Shown: positions 1 through 8,777 of the stretch, piece by piece
Position numbering within the stretch: position 1 is the stretch's first letter
Layout of the letters: every line of letters begins with the position of its first letter
Assembly: GCF_022919135.1 (NCBI RefSeq)
Contig: NZ_CP095049.1
Location: 5,398,501 to 5,462,500 of the forward strand
Length of the DNA stretch: 64,000 nt
Direction: 5' to 3'
From: Hymenobacter cellulosivorans
Lineage (GTDB): Bacteria > Bacteroidota > Bacteroidia > Cytophagales > Hymenobacteraceae
The notes under the pieces: generated by a model
Seen by the model: only the letters and a program-made list of their open reading frames with translations
Databases searched by the model: none
Told to the model about the DNA's origin: nothing
Program-made: the position numbers and the translations under genes

Positions 1-117
1 TACCAGCGCGGCCACATCGAAGAGTCGCGCGCCGGCCTGGAGCAAGTCGACATCTACGCCGACCAAATCGAGAAGCTGCTGCAGAAAATTGAACGGTCGT
101 CGGCTACGGCGGCATAG
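1..117 (+). CDS. C-terminal fragment of an unidentified protein
   Basis: The window opens inside a reading frame that runs to a TAG stop; 38 residues are visible. The visible end is charged and probably helical (for example DIYADQIEKLLQKIERSS), then a short Ala/Thr tail. It is followed within 25 bases by a strong terminator, which supports it being a real gene end. The fragment is too short for me to name a family. Confidence 0.6.
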   Translation, partial: YQRGHIEESRAGLEQVDIYADQIEKLLQKIERSSATAA

Positions 118-140
118 GTACGCCTGTTGGCTCGGTTTTG

Positions 141-178
141 AAAAAGCCCGGGGCTCTAACTGAGCGCCGGGCTTTTTT
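141..178 (+). terminator. Rho-independent terminator
   Basis: Inverted repeat AAAAGCCCGG / CCGGGCTTTT followed by a T run, directly after the stop of the upstream partial gene. It closes that transcription unit before the S41 peptidase gene. Confidence 0.8.
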
Positions 179-277
179 ACTGCGGTTCGGGCTGGCACAA
201 CGGCCCACCTACCGGTTTTTAAGCGAAGATATTCGTGTAGCTTGCGCCCCCTAACAGTTTTCGTATTCCTTGTATTT

Positions 278-1309
278 ATGCAGCGTAACGTACTAGCCGG
301 CCTCTTTTTTTTGTTGGCGGGCCACTCCGCCGCGGCTCAGCACAATTCCTATAACATCACCGACAGCGTGAAGGTCTACCTCGATAAGAGTCTGGACTTG
401 CTGCAGCAGCACGCCCTGCACCGGGCCCGAGTCGACTGGCCCAAGCTGCGCGAGGCGGCGTACACCCGCGCGGCCGGGGCCACTACCTACGAGGCCCTGA
501 CGCCGGTGTACCCCTTTCTGTTCGAGCAAATTGACGACCACCACGGCTGGTACAGCTTCAAGGGCAAAAAGTACGGCTGGCAGAAACCGGCCGCGGCCTA
601 CACCAACACGGCCGTGCTCGACGAGCTCAAGAAGAAACCCGGGGTGCGGGTGCGGCGCGTCGGCAAAAACGTGGGCTATATCCTGCTACCGGGCAATTCA
701 GACTTCGGCATGAGCCGCCTCAATGAAAACGCCCAGGCTATCCGGGACTCCATTTGCGCCCTGCCGGGCAAGCCCGTCAAAAGCTGGATTATTGATCTGC
801 GCCTGAACACCGGCGGCAATATGTACCCGATGCTGGCCGGGCTGGGCACCCTGCTCGGCGATGGTACGCTGGGCGGCTTCGTGGAAGGCAGTGCCGCCCC
901 CGGCCCGATGTGGATTATCCGCCAGGGCAATCTGTTTCTGGATACCACCCGAGTATCCAAGGTCCAGGATAAGTGCCGCAGCCCGCGCCCGAACGTGCCC
1001 ATTGCGGTGCTGCTGAGCGGGCGCACGGCCAGTGCCGGCGAAGTGGTGGCCATCAGCCTGGTAGGCCGGCCCAACACCCGCAGCTTCGGGGAGCCCTCGG
1101 CCGGCTATACCACCGCCAACGACGGCCACAAGCTGCCCGGCGGCGCAGGCCTCACCATCGCCGAATCGTACGAGGTAGACCGCAACGGCAAAGCGTACAC
1201 CGACCAGCTCCGGCCCGACGTGGAGATTATCGGTGGGGACAACTTTGCTACTTTTGCGGCCGACCAAAAAATTCAGGCGGCCCTGAAATGGCTGAAGAAA
1301 GTGCGCTAA
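278..1309 (+). CDS. Secreted S41-family (C-terminal-processing-like) peptidase
   Basis: This 343-residue protein starts at the ATG that gives a clean signal peptide (MQRNVLAGLFFLLAGHSAAA, cleavage near AAAQ). An upstream TTG would add 12 residues and spoil it. The C-terminal half is a peptidase S41 domain: the substrate-strand region DLRLNTGGN around residue 180, then LLSGRTASAGE around residue 255, in which the Ser of TASAGE is the expected nucleophile of this serine-protease family. No separate PDZ domain is obvious, as in short tricorn/CtpA-like Bacteroidota members. It is probably periplasmic and degrades or processes proteins; the substrate is unknown. The GNAT gene follows 38 bases downstream on the same strand. 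Confidence 0.85.
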   Translation: MQRNVLAGLFFLLAGHSAAAQHNSYNITDSVKVYLDKSLDLLQQHALHRARVDWPKLREAAYTRAAGATTYEALTPVYPFLFEQIDDHHGWYSFKGKKYGWQKPAAAYTNTAVLDELKKKPGVRVRRVGKNVGYILLPGNSDFGMSRLNENAQAIRDSICALPGKPVKSWIIDLRLNTGGNMYPMLAGLGTLLGDGTLGGFVEGSAAPGPMWIIRQGNLFLDTTRVSKVQDKCRSPRPNVPIAVLLSGRTASAGEVVAISLVGRPNTRSFGEPSAGYTTANDGHKLPGGAGLTIAESYEVDRNGKAYTDQLRPDVEIIGGDNFATFAADQKIQAALKWLKKVR

Positions 1310-1347
1310 TCGCTTTTTCAGCTGCTGCCTTCTTCCCTCCTGCCATC

Positions 1348-1797
1348 ATGACCCTGACCTGGACCAGCAAACCATTCGCCGACCTAACCCTGCCCGAGCT
1401 CTACGCCGTGCTGCAGCTGCGCACCGAGGTTTTTATTGTGGAGCAAAACTGTCCGTTTCAGGATATCGACGGTCAGGACCAGGTGGCTTACCACCTGCTG
1501 GGTTACACGCCCGAGGGCCAGCTGGCCGCCTACGCCCGCCTCTTCGACGCGGGCCAGTGCTACGCGCAGGTCAGCATCGGGCGGGTGGTGGTGGCGCCGG
1601 CCTTCCGGCGCTACGGCCTGGGCCAGGAGCTGATGCGCCAGGCCATTGCGCACTGCGCACAGCTGTTTGGTCCCCAGCCCATTAAAATCGGGGCCCAGCA
1701 GTACCTGACTAAGTTTTACCAGGGCTTCGGCTTCGAGCAGCGCGGGGAAATGTACCTGGAAGACGGCATTCCGCACATTTATATGGAGCGGGCCTAA
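1348..1797 (+). CDS. elaA: ElaA-type GNAT N-acetyltransferase
   Basis: A 149-residue protein matching the ElaA subfamily of GCN5-related acetyltransferases. The N-terminal stretch LRTEVFIVEQNCPFQDID is the family signature, VSIGRVVVAPAFRRYGLG supplies the acetyl-CoA pyrophosphate loop (R-x-x-G-x-G-like), and KFYQGFGFEQRGE is the C-terminal GNAT motif. The ATG was chosen because the longer frame upstream merely overlaps the peptidase gene out of frame. It is cytoplasmic; the acceptor substrate of ElaA proteins is not firmly established. Confidence 0.88.
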   Translation: MTLTWTSKPFADLTLPELYAVLQLRTEVFIVEQNCPFQDIDGQDQVAYHLLGYTPEGQLAAYARLFDAGQCYAQVSIGRVVVAPAFRRYGLGQELMRQAIAHCAQLFGPQPIKIGAQQYLTKFYQGFGFEQRGEMYLEDGIPHIYMERA

Positions 1798-1910
1798 CTC
1801 CCATATTTTTCCGGGCCGCCGCTACCCGGAATGTTTCTGGTTTCCGGTAAGTTTAGGAGGTACACGGGGCGCTACGCAAGCTGGCGGCACGTAGGTTTGG
1901 CTCCTTCCTA

Positions 1911-2726
1911 ATGAAATATCTGTACCTGTTTGTGCTGCTGCTTTCGGCCCTTTGCGGCCGCGCCCAGCAGTTGGCCCCGCTTAGCATTGCCCAGCACTTT
2001 GTGGCCCGGGAAGGCTGGTCCGGTTTTGCGCGCTACGTGTGCTGCGAAGTGCAGCAGCAGGCCCGGCGCCAAACCCTGGGGCAGCAGATTCCGGCCCACC
2101 TGCAGCGCACCTGCGAGGTAGTGCAGCAAACCGACAGCACCGCCGTGGTGGCCGTAGAGCTGCGCGACTCCACCGGCGGCAACGACTTCTACCTGCATTT
2201 TGTGCGGCAGAACACCTGGAAGCTGCAGGCCGTGCGCGGGCTGGGCATGACCAACTTTGGCCGGCAGATGCTCACCGTGCTCGAAGGCCTGCCGGCCGAT
2301 GAGCGGGCCCGCTACAACCAGACCCATCCCAAAGCTGAGTACGATTTCACAGTAGGCAACATTCGCCTCTGGATTGGCTCCGATGCCGACATCGAAGCCC
2401 ATTTTACTCAGCACCAGGCCGATTTTGAGAAAACTGTGCGCCTGCTCCAGGCGGGCTCCTACTTCCGCTCCGAGCCGGCCGACGAAGCCGCCGCCAACGC
2501 CGATCCGGCCATTGATGCGCTACTCAAATCATTATATATCAGCCGCGTTACGCGCAAAAGCACCGACTGCGACGCCTGCTTTGCCTTTGTCATCGGGGGG
2601 CTGATTGACAACACCGTGGGCCTGCTCTACGAGCCCGACGAAAGCAAAGTACCAGCCATGCACCCTGGGTCTTTGATTGTAGTCAAGCCCCTGGGCCACG
2701 GCTGGTACCTGTTCAAAACGACGTAA
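1911..2726 (+). CDS. Secreted hypothetical protein
   Basis: A 271-residue protein with a signal peptide (MKYLYLFVLLLSALCGRAQ). I do not recognise a domain. It has two Cys pairs, C-C near residue 45 and C-x-x-C (DCDAC) near residue 225, which could form disulfides or bind metal. The C-terminus ends in a compact hydrophobic stretch (LIVVKPLGHGWYLFKTT). Its stop lies six bases from the stop of the convergent GNAT gene, so the two end almost tail to tail. Confidence 0.75.
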   Translation: MKYLYLFVLLLSALCGRAQQLAPLSIAQHFVAREGWSGFARYVCCEVQQQARRQTLGQQIPAHLQRTCEVVQQTDSTAVVAVELRDSTGGNDFYLHFVRQNTWKLQAVRGLGMTNFGRQMLTVLEGLPADERARYNQTHPKAEYDFTVGNIRLWIGSDADIEAHFTQHQADFEKTVRLLQAGSYFRSEPADEAAANADPAIDALLKSLYISRVTRKSTDCDACFAFVIGGLIDNTVGLLYEPDESKVPAMHPGSLIVVKPLGHGWYLFKTT

Positions 2727-2732
2727 AGTGGC

Positions 2733-3302
2733 TTAGGTCGTAACCTGAGCCGGCACGGCCTTGCGCTGGCCGAAGCGCTGCTCCCATTCGGCTTCCAGCA
2801 TGCTCATTTCCGTTAGGCTCCAGTACGAGCCGTTGAAGTAGAGACTGTCGCGGGAAGTGCCCTCGAGTACCATGCCGGCCTTGGTGTAGCAGCCGATGGC
2901 GCCCTGGTTGAAATCGTACACGCCCAGGGCAATGCGGTGCAGGCCGAGCTGCTCGAAGCCAACTTTGAGCACCGCCCGTATCATCTCCTGGCACACGCCG
3001 CGCCCCCGCTGCCCGGTGTTGCCGACCAGCACCCGGCTGATGCGGCCCGAACGGTTTTTGCGGCTGATACCGCCCAGGGAAATATGCCCCACCACCTCGT
3101 TGGTTTCGGTATCAACGGCCTTATAGACGAAGGCGTCGGAAGTGTGCGGGTCGTTGGTATCCTCGATGTACCAGGCCAGGCTTTCCTCAGTCAAAGGAAA
3201 TGAGAACAGCGACCCGGACCAATTCATCAACAATTCCTCGTCGGTAATCCACTCAATTAGCTGTTTGAAATCGGCTTGGGTGAACTGTTCCAGTCTAATC
3301 AT
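2733..3302 (-). CDS. GNAT family N-acetyltransferase (RimJ/RimL-like)
   Basis: A 189-residue acetyltransferase starting at the ATG that gives MIRLEQFTQADFKQLIEWI; the longer frame adds 20 residues with no support. Motifs: VVGHISLGGIS (strand 4), RISRVLVGNTGQRGRGV (acetyl-CoA loop, near residue 95) and LGVYDFNQGAIGCYTKAGM (C-terminal Asn/Tyr motif of the Acetyltransf_3 class). These enzymes acetylate ribosomal-protein N-termini or small amines; which one cannot be told here. Confidence 0.85.
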   Translation of the reverse strand: MIRLEQFTQADFKQLIEWITDEELLMNWSGSLFSFPLTEESLAWYIEDTNDPHTSDAFVYKAVDTETNEVVGHISLGGISRKNRSGRISRVLVGNTGQRGRGVCQEMIRAVLKVGFEQLGLHRIALGVYDFNQGAIGCYTKAGMVLEGTSRDSLYFNGSYWSLTEMSMLEAEWEQRFGQRKAVPAQVTT

Positions 3303-3613
3303 AAATAGTACTTTTCTTGAAATGGTTAAAAAAACTCGAAGCAAGCTCGGCCCGGCCAGCACGACGGTAGCCGTACAGAAGCTGTGAAAACAGAAGAATC
3401 GGGAGCGTAATCCGGGCCGGGCCCACGCGGCAGCAAGTTACACAAATCCGAGCCGAAGCTGAAGCGTAACGACCACCTATATTTAGCTAACTCCGGGCTG
3501 GCCGATAAAATTTCCGACGCGGGCCGTTTTTTGCCGTTTAATACACCTTTTGCGGGCGTGGCCGGCAGTCGTGGGGCTGCGGCACTCCTGCTTTTCGCCC
3601 GGTTTACCCGCTT
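3303..3613. other. Intergenic region between divergent genes
   Basis: 311 bases separate the GNAT gene (minus) from the M28 peptidase gene (plus). It must hold both promoters. It is slightly poorer in GC than the flanking genes. I see no convincing TAnnTTTG box, RNA gene or repeat in it. Confidence 0.4.
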
Positions 3614-5272
3614 ATGCTTTCCACCTCTTCCCGTCTTCTGTTGCTGGCCTTCAGCAGCTTGATGTCCGTTTCGGCCGCCGCTCAGGCCCTGCACCCCGAT
3701 AAAAAAGTAGCCAAGGCGTTGCAGAAAGTGCAGCCCGGCGACCTGAAGGCCCACATTCAGTACCTGGCCGATGATAAGCTGCTGGGCCGGCGCCCCGGCA
3801 CGCCCGGCTACCAGATGGCCGTCGACTACGTGACCCAGCAGCTGCAAAGCCTGGGCGTGCAGCCCGCCGGCGACGCGGGTACCTTCGTGCAGCGGGTGCG
3901 GCTGCGCAAGGCCTTCAGCAACCCGGCCCAGACCAAGCTGCTTCTCAGCAACGGCCCCGATGCCCCCATGCCCCTGGCCCCGGCCCAGGAATTTGTGCTC
4001 TACCCCAACCCCGACGCACCGAGCGTATCGGTAAATGCCCCGCTGGCCTTTGCCGGCTACGGCATCAGCGCCCCCGAACTAGGCTACGACGACTACGCCG
4101 GCCTCGACGCGCGCGGTAAGGTGGTGGTCGTGTTGCGCGGGGCCCCCAAGGCGTTTCCGTCCACGGTGGCCGCCGCCAGTCAGGATGTGCTGGCGATTCT
4201 GCAGAATGCCGTGCGGCACGGCGCGGTAGGGGTGCTGGTAGCTTCGCAAAGCCCGAAGGCAGCCTTGCCCAACTTTAAGCAAGGCGTGTTCAGCGTGCTC
4301 GATGCCGAAGGGAAAGTGGCGGCCTCCCGCTCCTTTGTGCCGGGCGTGCAGCTGCTCGGAGCCGTGAGTGCCGGCACGCTGCAAACCCTGCTGCGCACGG
4401 CCGCCTCCGATACCAGCGCCGCTTACGCGGCCCTGCGGGCCGGCCGGCCCGCGTCCGTGGCGTTGCGCAGCTCGATGAAAGCCACCAATATTTCCACGTA
4501 CCAGGACCTGGACAGCTACAACGTAGTGGGCAAAATAACCGGCTCCGACGCCCGGCTGCGCGACGAGTACGTGGTACACAGTGCCCACCTCGACCACCTG
4601 GGCGTGGGCGTGCCGGTGAAGGGTGACTCTATTTACAACGGGGCCCACGACAACGCCTCGGGTGTGGCCAGCGTGCTGGAAATTGCCCGGATTTATTCCC
4701 ACCTACCTGAGAAAGAGAAGCCCAAACGCTCGGTGCTGCTGGTGCTCCAAACCGGGGAGGAACTGGGCCTGCTGGGCTCGGCCTATTTCGCGGCCCGGCC
4801 CACGGTGCCCCGGGAGCAAATCGTGGCCGACATTAACACCGATATGCCGACCATCATTGCCCCGCTGCTGTCGGTAGTGCCGCTGGGCGCCCAGCACTCG
4901 ACGCTGGCCGAGCCCGTCAATAAGGCGGCGGAGTACCTCAAGCTGACGGTAGAAGCTGACCCCGAGCCCGAACAGAACCGCTTTATCCGCTCCGACCAGT
5001 ACAGCTTCGTGCTCCAGGGCATTCCGGCCTTGCACATCAAGTACGGCAACAAAACTGCCGACGGCAAAAACAACCTGAATCAAACCGTGCAAGCCTGGCG
5101 CGCCGCCACCTACCACAAGCCCCAGGACGACCTCAACGGCACCTTCGACTTCGAGGCGGGCAAAAAGTACGTGCAGCTCAACTTTCTCATCGGCTACCAG
5201 GTAGCCCAGGCCGAACAGCGCCCCACTTGGAACCCCGGCGACTTTTTCGGCACTCGGTTCGGGCGCAAATAG
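3614..5272 (+). CDS. Secreted M28-family zinc aminopeptidase with PA domain
   Basis: A 552-residue exported protein: signal peptide through SAAAQA (about residue 26), a protease-associated insert around residues 130-270 (including GKVVVVLRGAPKA), then the M28 catalytic domain. The five zinc ligands expected of M28 can be followed: H and following D in VVHSAHLDHLGVG, D in NGAHDNASGVAS, the catalytic/ligand E-E pair in QTGEELGLLGSA, D in DINTDMP and H in ALHIKYG. It probably acts in the periplasm or at the surface on peptides released by other proteases. Length and order are typical for the family. Confidence 0.92.
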   Translation: MLSTSSRLLLLAFSSLMSVSAAAQALHPDKKVAKALQKVQPGDLKAHIQYLADDKLLGRRPGTPGYQMAVDYVTQQLQSLGVQPAGDAGTFVQRVRLRKAFSNPAQTKLLLSNGPDAPMPLAPAQEFVLYPNPDAPSVSVNAPLAFAGYGISAPELGYDDYAGLDARGKVVVVLRGAPKAFPSTVAAASQDVLAILQNAVRHGAVGVLVASQSPKAALPNFKQGVFSVLDAEGKVAASRSFVPGVQLLGAVSAGTLQTLLRTAASDTSAAYAALRAGRPASVALRSSMKATNISTYQDLDSYNVVGKITGSDARLRDEYVVHSAHLDHLGVGVPVKGDSIYNGAHDNASGVASVLEIARIYSHLPEKEKPKRSVLLVLQTGEELGLLGSAYFAARPTVPREQIVADINTDMPTIIAPLLSVVPLGAQHSTLAEPVNKAAEYLKLTVEADPEPEQNRFIRSDQYSFVLQGIPALHIKYGNKTADGKNNLNQTVQAWRAATYHKPQDDLNGTFDFEAGKKYVQLNFLIGYQVAQAEQRPTWNPGDFFGTRFGRK

Positions 5273-5396
5273 CCAGGTTGTCGGGTTGCCTGCTTCGTGG
5301 TTTACGCTCTCATCGTGAGCCTGCCAGGAACCTTGCGCCCCACCGCGCCTTGCCTCCGACTCACACAAACCCGCCAGCACTTCCTTCCATGCCTTA

Positions 5397-5520
5397 GTAG
5401 ACGACCCACCAAGAATTGCCCGGGTCGTCTACCAAGGTACGTATACGACCCTCCAAAAATTATCCAGGTCGTCTATCAGAGTACGTAGATGACCCTCCAA
5501 CATTTACCTGGGTCGTCTAC
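5397..5520. repeat. Three tandem 36-bp hairpin repeats at 44-bp period
   Basis: Three imperfect palindromes start at 5397, 5441 and 5485, an exact 44-bp period. Each is about 36 bp with arms of the form GTAGACGACCC / GGGTCGTCTAC around a centre resembling ACCAAGAATTGCC, separated by 8-bp spacers (CAAGGTAC, CAGAGTAC). Arm differences in copies 2 and 3 largely preserve pairing through G-U type changes. The block lies downstream of the M28 gene and upstream of a convergent small gene. Short reading frames crossing it are just translations of the repeat. Confidence 0.85.
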
Positions 5521-5571
5521 CACAGCCCACGCCACCACCCAGCGGGGGCAAGCGACCCCGCTCCAGCATTT

Positions 5572-5814
5572 TCACACCTCCGGCAGGCGGATGCTTTCCA
5601 GGTAGGGCATCAGGTTGTGCGAATCCTGGAAGAGGTGAATAAACAGGATGTGCTCCTCGCCCTTGCCCCGCCAGACCTCGGCGTAAAAGTCGCCCAGGGC
5701 GTAGAGCTGCAGCTCGAAGCTGTCCTGCCGCCGGTCGGACAAGAAGTGCCCGCTCCGGCGCAGAACGTCGGCTTGCTGGCCCATGGGCAACTGTTTGAAG
5801 GAAACTAAACGCAT
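5572..5814 (-). CDS. Small hypothetical protein (80 aa)
   Basis: This 80-residue protein starts at the ATG giving MRLVSFKQLPMGQQADVL; the frame extends four residues further to another ATG. It shows no signal peptide or membrane segment. The composition is balanced, with a coherent amphipathic pattern (SFELQLYALGDFYAEVW), and the gene ends in DSHNLMPYLESIRLP. I recognise no family. It is transcribed towards the hairpin repeats, which may serve as its terminator. Confidence 0.7.
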   Translation of the reverse strand: MRLVSFKQLPMGQQADVLRRSGHFLSDRRQDSFELQLYALGDFYAEVWRGKGEEHILFIHLFQDSHNLMPYLESIRLPEV

Positions 5815-5947
5815 ACGAGCAGACACAACCGGCCGGCCCCGGCGTGGGTTCCGGGCCGGGGCACTTCCCCGGAAAGTTCGGCAGCAGCTCGCGGATAACT
5901 TCTATTTTTCGCCAGTAATTGCTCCTTTCTCACCCTTAGCTTCCTTG

Positions 5948-7294
5948 ATGAAGACCCTCCGCTTTCCCCACCCGCTCGTGCTGCTGGTTGGATTTATCTT
6001 GCTGGCCACGCTGCTGAGCTACGTGCTGCCCGCCGGCGAGTTTGCCCGCCACGCCGACGCCGCTACCGGCCGCGACGTGGTGGTGCCCGGCTCCTACCAC
6101 CACGTGCCCGCCACGCCGGTTTCCCCGCTGGATGCCATGGTCGACATCCCCAAGGGCATGGCCGATGCCGCCGCCGTCATCTTCTTCGTATTCCTGACTG
6201 GTGGGGCCTTCACCGTCATCGACCAGACCGGGGCCCTGCGCCGGGGCGTCGACTGGCTGCTGGGTCGGCTGCGGGGCCAGGAAATGCTGGTCATCCCCAT
6301 TATCTCCCTACTCTTTGCCACGATGGGGGCGTTGGAAAACATGCAGGAAGAGATTATTCCGCTGGTGCCGGTGCTGCTGGTACTGATGCGCCGGCTGGGT
6401 TACCCGGTTATTACGGCTGCGGCCGTCAGCATCGGGGCCGCTGCTGTGGGCGCTTCATTTAGCCCCCTGAACCCCTTTCAGGTTGGCATTGCCCAGAAGC
6501 TGGCCCAGTTGCCGCTGCTCTCCGGCGCAGGGTTCCGGCTGGTATTTCTGGGCCTGGCGTTGGTGGTTTGGATTGGGGGCACGATGCGCTACGCGGCTAA
6601 AAACCGGGTAATTCCCGAGCTGGGCACTGAAGACGAAGGTACTGCCGCCGGGGCCGGCCGGCACGGCATCGTGCTGCTGCTCCTGTTGCTGACTTTCGCC
6701 GTGTTTACCTACGGCGTGCTGAACCTGGGCTGGGAGTTTGAGCAGATGGGCGCATTGTTTTTCGTGCTGGGCGTGCTGGCCGGCCTCATCGGCGGCCTGG
6801 GACTCAACGGCACGGCCGATGCCTTTATCGTGGGATTCCGCGACCTGGCTTTTTCCGCCCTGCTCATCGGTTTTGCCCGGGCTATTTTCGTGGTGCTGGA
6901 GCAAGGCCATATTGTGGATACCATCGTCAACGGCTTGTCGGCGCCGCTGGCTCAGCTGCCCGTCACGCTCTCGGCCCTGAGCATGATTGGGGTGCATACG
7001 GCCCTGCACCTGCCCGTGCCCAGCGTGAGCGGGCAGGCCGTGCTGACCATGCCCATCCTCACACCCCTCTCCGATTTGCTGGGCCTCCCACGCCAGGTCA
7101 CGGTGCTGGCCTACCAGTACGGGGCCGGGCTTTGTGAGCTCATCACCCCCACCAACGGCGCGCTGGTCGCTATCGTCGCGGCCTGCGGAGTCCGCTTCGA
7201 CCAGTGGTGGAAATTCGTGCTGCCGCTGTATCTGGCGTTGCTGGCGCTAGCCGCTACTGCCGTCGTTATTGGTGTAGCTATTGGGTTGACGTAG
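5948..7294 (+). CDS. YfcC/DcuC-superfamily membrane transporter
   Basis: A 448-residue polytopic membrane protein with about 11-12 hydrophobic segments, starting at the ATG of MKTLRFPHPLVLLVGF. The N-terminal YVLPAGEF and the periplasmic insert with PGSY are typical of the YfcC family (Pfam C4dic_mal_tran / DcuC superfamily). Family-type loops include GALENMQEEIIPLVP near residue 135 and SVSGQAVLTMPILTPLSDLLG near residue 360. YfcC relatives are ion-coupled carboxylate or basic amino-acid exchangers in the inner membrane; the substrate here is unknown. The gene appears monocistronic. Confidence 0.85.
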   Translation: MKTLRFPHPLVLLVGFILLATLLSYVLPAGEFARHADAATGRDVVVPGSYHHVPATPVSPLDAMVDIPKGMADAAAVIFFVFLTGGAFTVIDQTGALRRGVDWLLGRLRGQEMLVIPIISLLFATMGALENMQEEIIPLVPVLLVLMRRLGYPVITAAAVSIGAAAVGASFSPLNPFQVGIAQKLAQLPLLSGAGFRLVFLGLALVVWIGGTMRYAAKNRVIPELGTEDEGTAAGAGRHGIVLLLLLLTFAVFTYGVLNLGWEFEQMGALFFVLGVLAGLIGGLGLNGTADAFIVGFRDLAFSALLIGFARAIFVVLEQGHIVDTIVNGLSAPLAQLPVTLSALSMIGVHTALHLPVPSVSGQAVLTMPILTPLSDLLGLPRQVTVLAYQYGAGLCELITPTNGALVAIVAACGVRFDQWWKFVLPLYLALLALAATAVVIGVAIGLT

Positions 7295-7443
7295 AATCTT
7301 CTTTAATACTGGGAGTAATGTTAAGCCATGTGAAGACAAAGCATCATTGCTGCCGCCGAATAGTTATTTTACCAGATAAATACGCAAAGCACTCAGAAAA
7401 GAAGATGCTCTCAAAATCTCATGCTACTATTTCACGCGGATCA

Positions 7444-8187
7444 ATGAATAAATACCTCATCTTACTACTGGGTGCTTCGGCGTGGGGCTGTTCAGCAGAC
7501 AAACAAGAAAGTTATAACCAGTTTAATACAACGCTAACCATAGCAGAAGCCTTACCAACTGGCTATGCCTTCATTGCAGCAGATCATTTGATGATAGGTG
7601 GTTCCGTCCAGTTCAAATCAATAATTCCTCTGCTAAGAAATCATAAGAATCTACAGGGCTTGATTATATCTGATCAACAGCAGCTCGATTTCAAAAATGA
7701 TTTGCAGTACATAAGGGACAGTACAACAATAAAAGATATTGCTATTAACGAATGCACTGTCAGTGATTTCAAATTTCTCTATAGTATAAACGGCCTCAAC
7801 AAAGTATCATTAGAGAGAAACCAGTTTACCAGAGTTCCTTTGACATTTTTTGAAAACGCAAAACTCAAGGAATTTGAAATAATTGAAGACAGTTCCTTTA
7901 CCTTCTACCAGGACATCCCTATTAACAGACATCTCGAAGTAATGTCGTTAACGCGCTATTCGGATTCCACCCTGAATCCCAATCTCTACAAATTCAAAAA
8001 TCTAAAAGTACTTTCTTTACAATGGTCTAATTATTCGTATCCGGACAAGCGTGTACGCAAGCTGACCAAGTTGGAGAATTTTGGCATGTTTGAAACGCCC
8101 ATACTTAAAAACAGGGACAGAATGAAAGAGCTGGAAAGTTACTTACCTGCTACTTGCTATTTAATGGAATTCCGTCCTCCCATGTAG
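7444..8187 (+). CDS. AT-rich LRR-like putative lipoprotein
   Basis: A 247-residue protein. The chosen ATG gives a lipoprotein-like leader (MNKYLILLLGASAWGC, Cys at residue 16); an earlier in-frame ATG would put 17 polar residues in front. The middle has irregular leucine-rich spacing (LQGLIISDQQQLDF, IKDIAINECTVSDFKFL, LNKVSLERNQF, LKVLSLQWSNY), suggesting degenerate leucine-rich repeats. Codon use is strikingly AT-rich compared with all neighbours, consistent with recent acquisition. Function unknown; a surface binding role is only inference. Confidence 0.7.
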   Translation: MNKYLILLLGASAWGCSADKQESYNQFNTTLTIAEALPTGYAFIAADHLMIGGSVQFKSIIPLLRNHKNLQGLIISDQQQLDFKNDLQYIRDSTTIKDIAINECTVSDFKFLYSINGLNKVSLERNQFTRVPLTFFENAKLKEFEIIEDSSFTFYQDIPINRHLEVMSLTRYSDSTLNPNLYKFKNLKVLSLQWSNYSYPDKRVRKLTKLENFGMFETPILKNRDRMKELESYLPATCYLMEFRPPM

Positions 8188-8241
8188 ACTTATTAGTCAG
8201 TTTTTTTCAATAACCGTTATATAGCCTTTGATTATTTTACT

Positions 8242-8330
8242 AGAAAGCCCTTTCCCGTAACAACGAGAAAAGACTTTTCACATCAGGAAGCGCAGCACAT
8301 TTCATAGGCGGATTGCTTCGCTCGCAAGGA
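8242..8330. repeat. Partial dispersed palindromic element with terminator core
   Basis: A terminator-like hairpin (AGAAAGCCCTTTCCCG with a partly matching right arm) is followed by GCGCAGCACATTTCATAGGC and the arm GGATTGCTTCGCTCGCAAGG. The same order occurs at 55788-55946. The left outer arm is missing here. It sits between convergent genes. Confidence 0.65.
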
Positions 8331-8375
8331 CATGAGCTGAGCATTAGCACGTCAAGGTACAGCAGCACACTAAAA

Positions 8376-8777
8376 TCAGCTCAGCCGCAGCTCGTCGGCC
8401 TCGAATACACGCTTCACCTTACGCTTTTTTTCCACGAGCTGAAAGCTGGCCCGGTGCTGGGCTTCGTTCCAGTACACGTCCGAAATTAGGCCGCGGTGGG
8501 CCGGGCGGCCGGGCTCCGGGTTGGCTTCTTCCACCAGGTCGCCGAAGCTGAACGGGGGCTTGTCGTGGAGCTCCTGGAACAGCTCCCCGCTGACTTTGAA
8601 CTGCTGCTCGTCGTAGCGCAGCAGAATCCAGTCTTCGGTTTCATCGATTTTCTCGAACAGCTTGCCCATGGGCTCCAGCCACTCGAAGGTGCGGCGGTTG
8701 GCGGGGTGAATGTAGCGGAAGCCGAAATCGGGCGTCCAGGAATAAAGGCCGTAGGTGACTGGTTTAGGACGAGCCAT
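8376..8777 (-). CDS. Hypothetical cytoplasmic protein (133 aa)
   Basis: A soluble 133-residue protein with no signal peptide or membrane segment. It is rich in aromatic and charged residues (YGLYSWTPDFGFRYIHPANR at the start, KKRKVKRVFEADELRL at the end). The pattern of short beta-prone stretches suggests a small beta fold. I do not recognise the family. It starts at the only upstream ATG and is a single-gene unit whose far end is followed by the palindromic element. Confidence 0.7.
   Translation of the reverse strand: MARPKPVTYGLYSWTPDFGFRYIHPANRRTFEWLEPMGKLFEKIDETEDWILLRYDEQQFKVSGELFQELHDKPPFSFGDLVEEANPEPGRPAHRGLISDVYWNEAQHRASFQLVEKKRKVKRVFEADELRLS

Noticed and set aside
5397..5520. CRISPR array
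   Set aside because: The repeating unit is itself a palindrome and the 8-bp spacers are nearly constant; no cas genes in the window.
5297..5808. Two plus-strand reading frames across the hairpin repeats
   Set aside because: They are translations of the repeat units and of the antisense of the 80-residue gene; no start context or protein-like composition.
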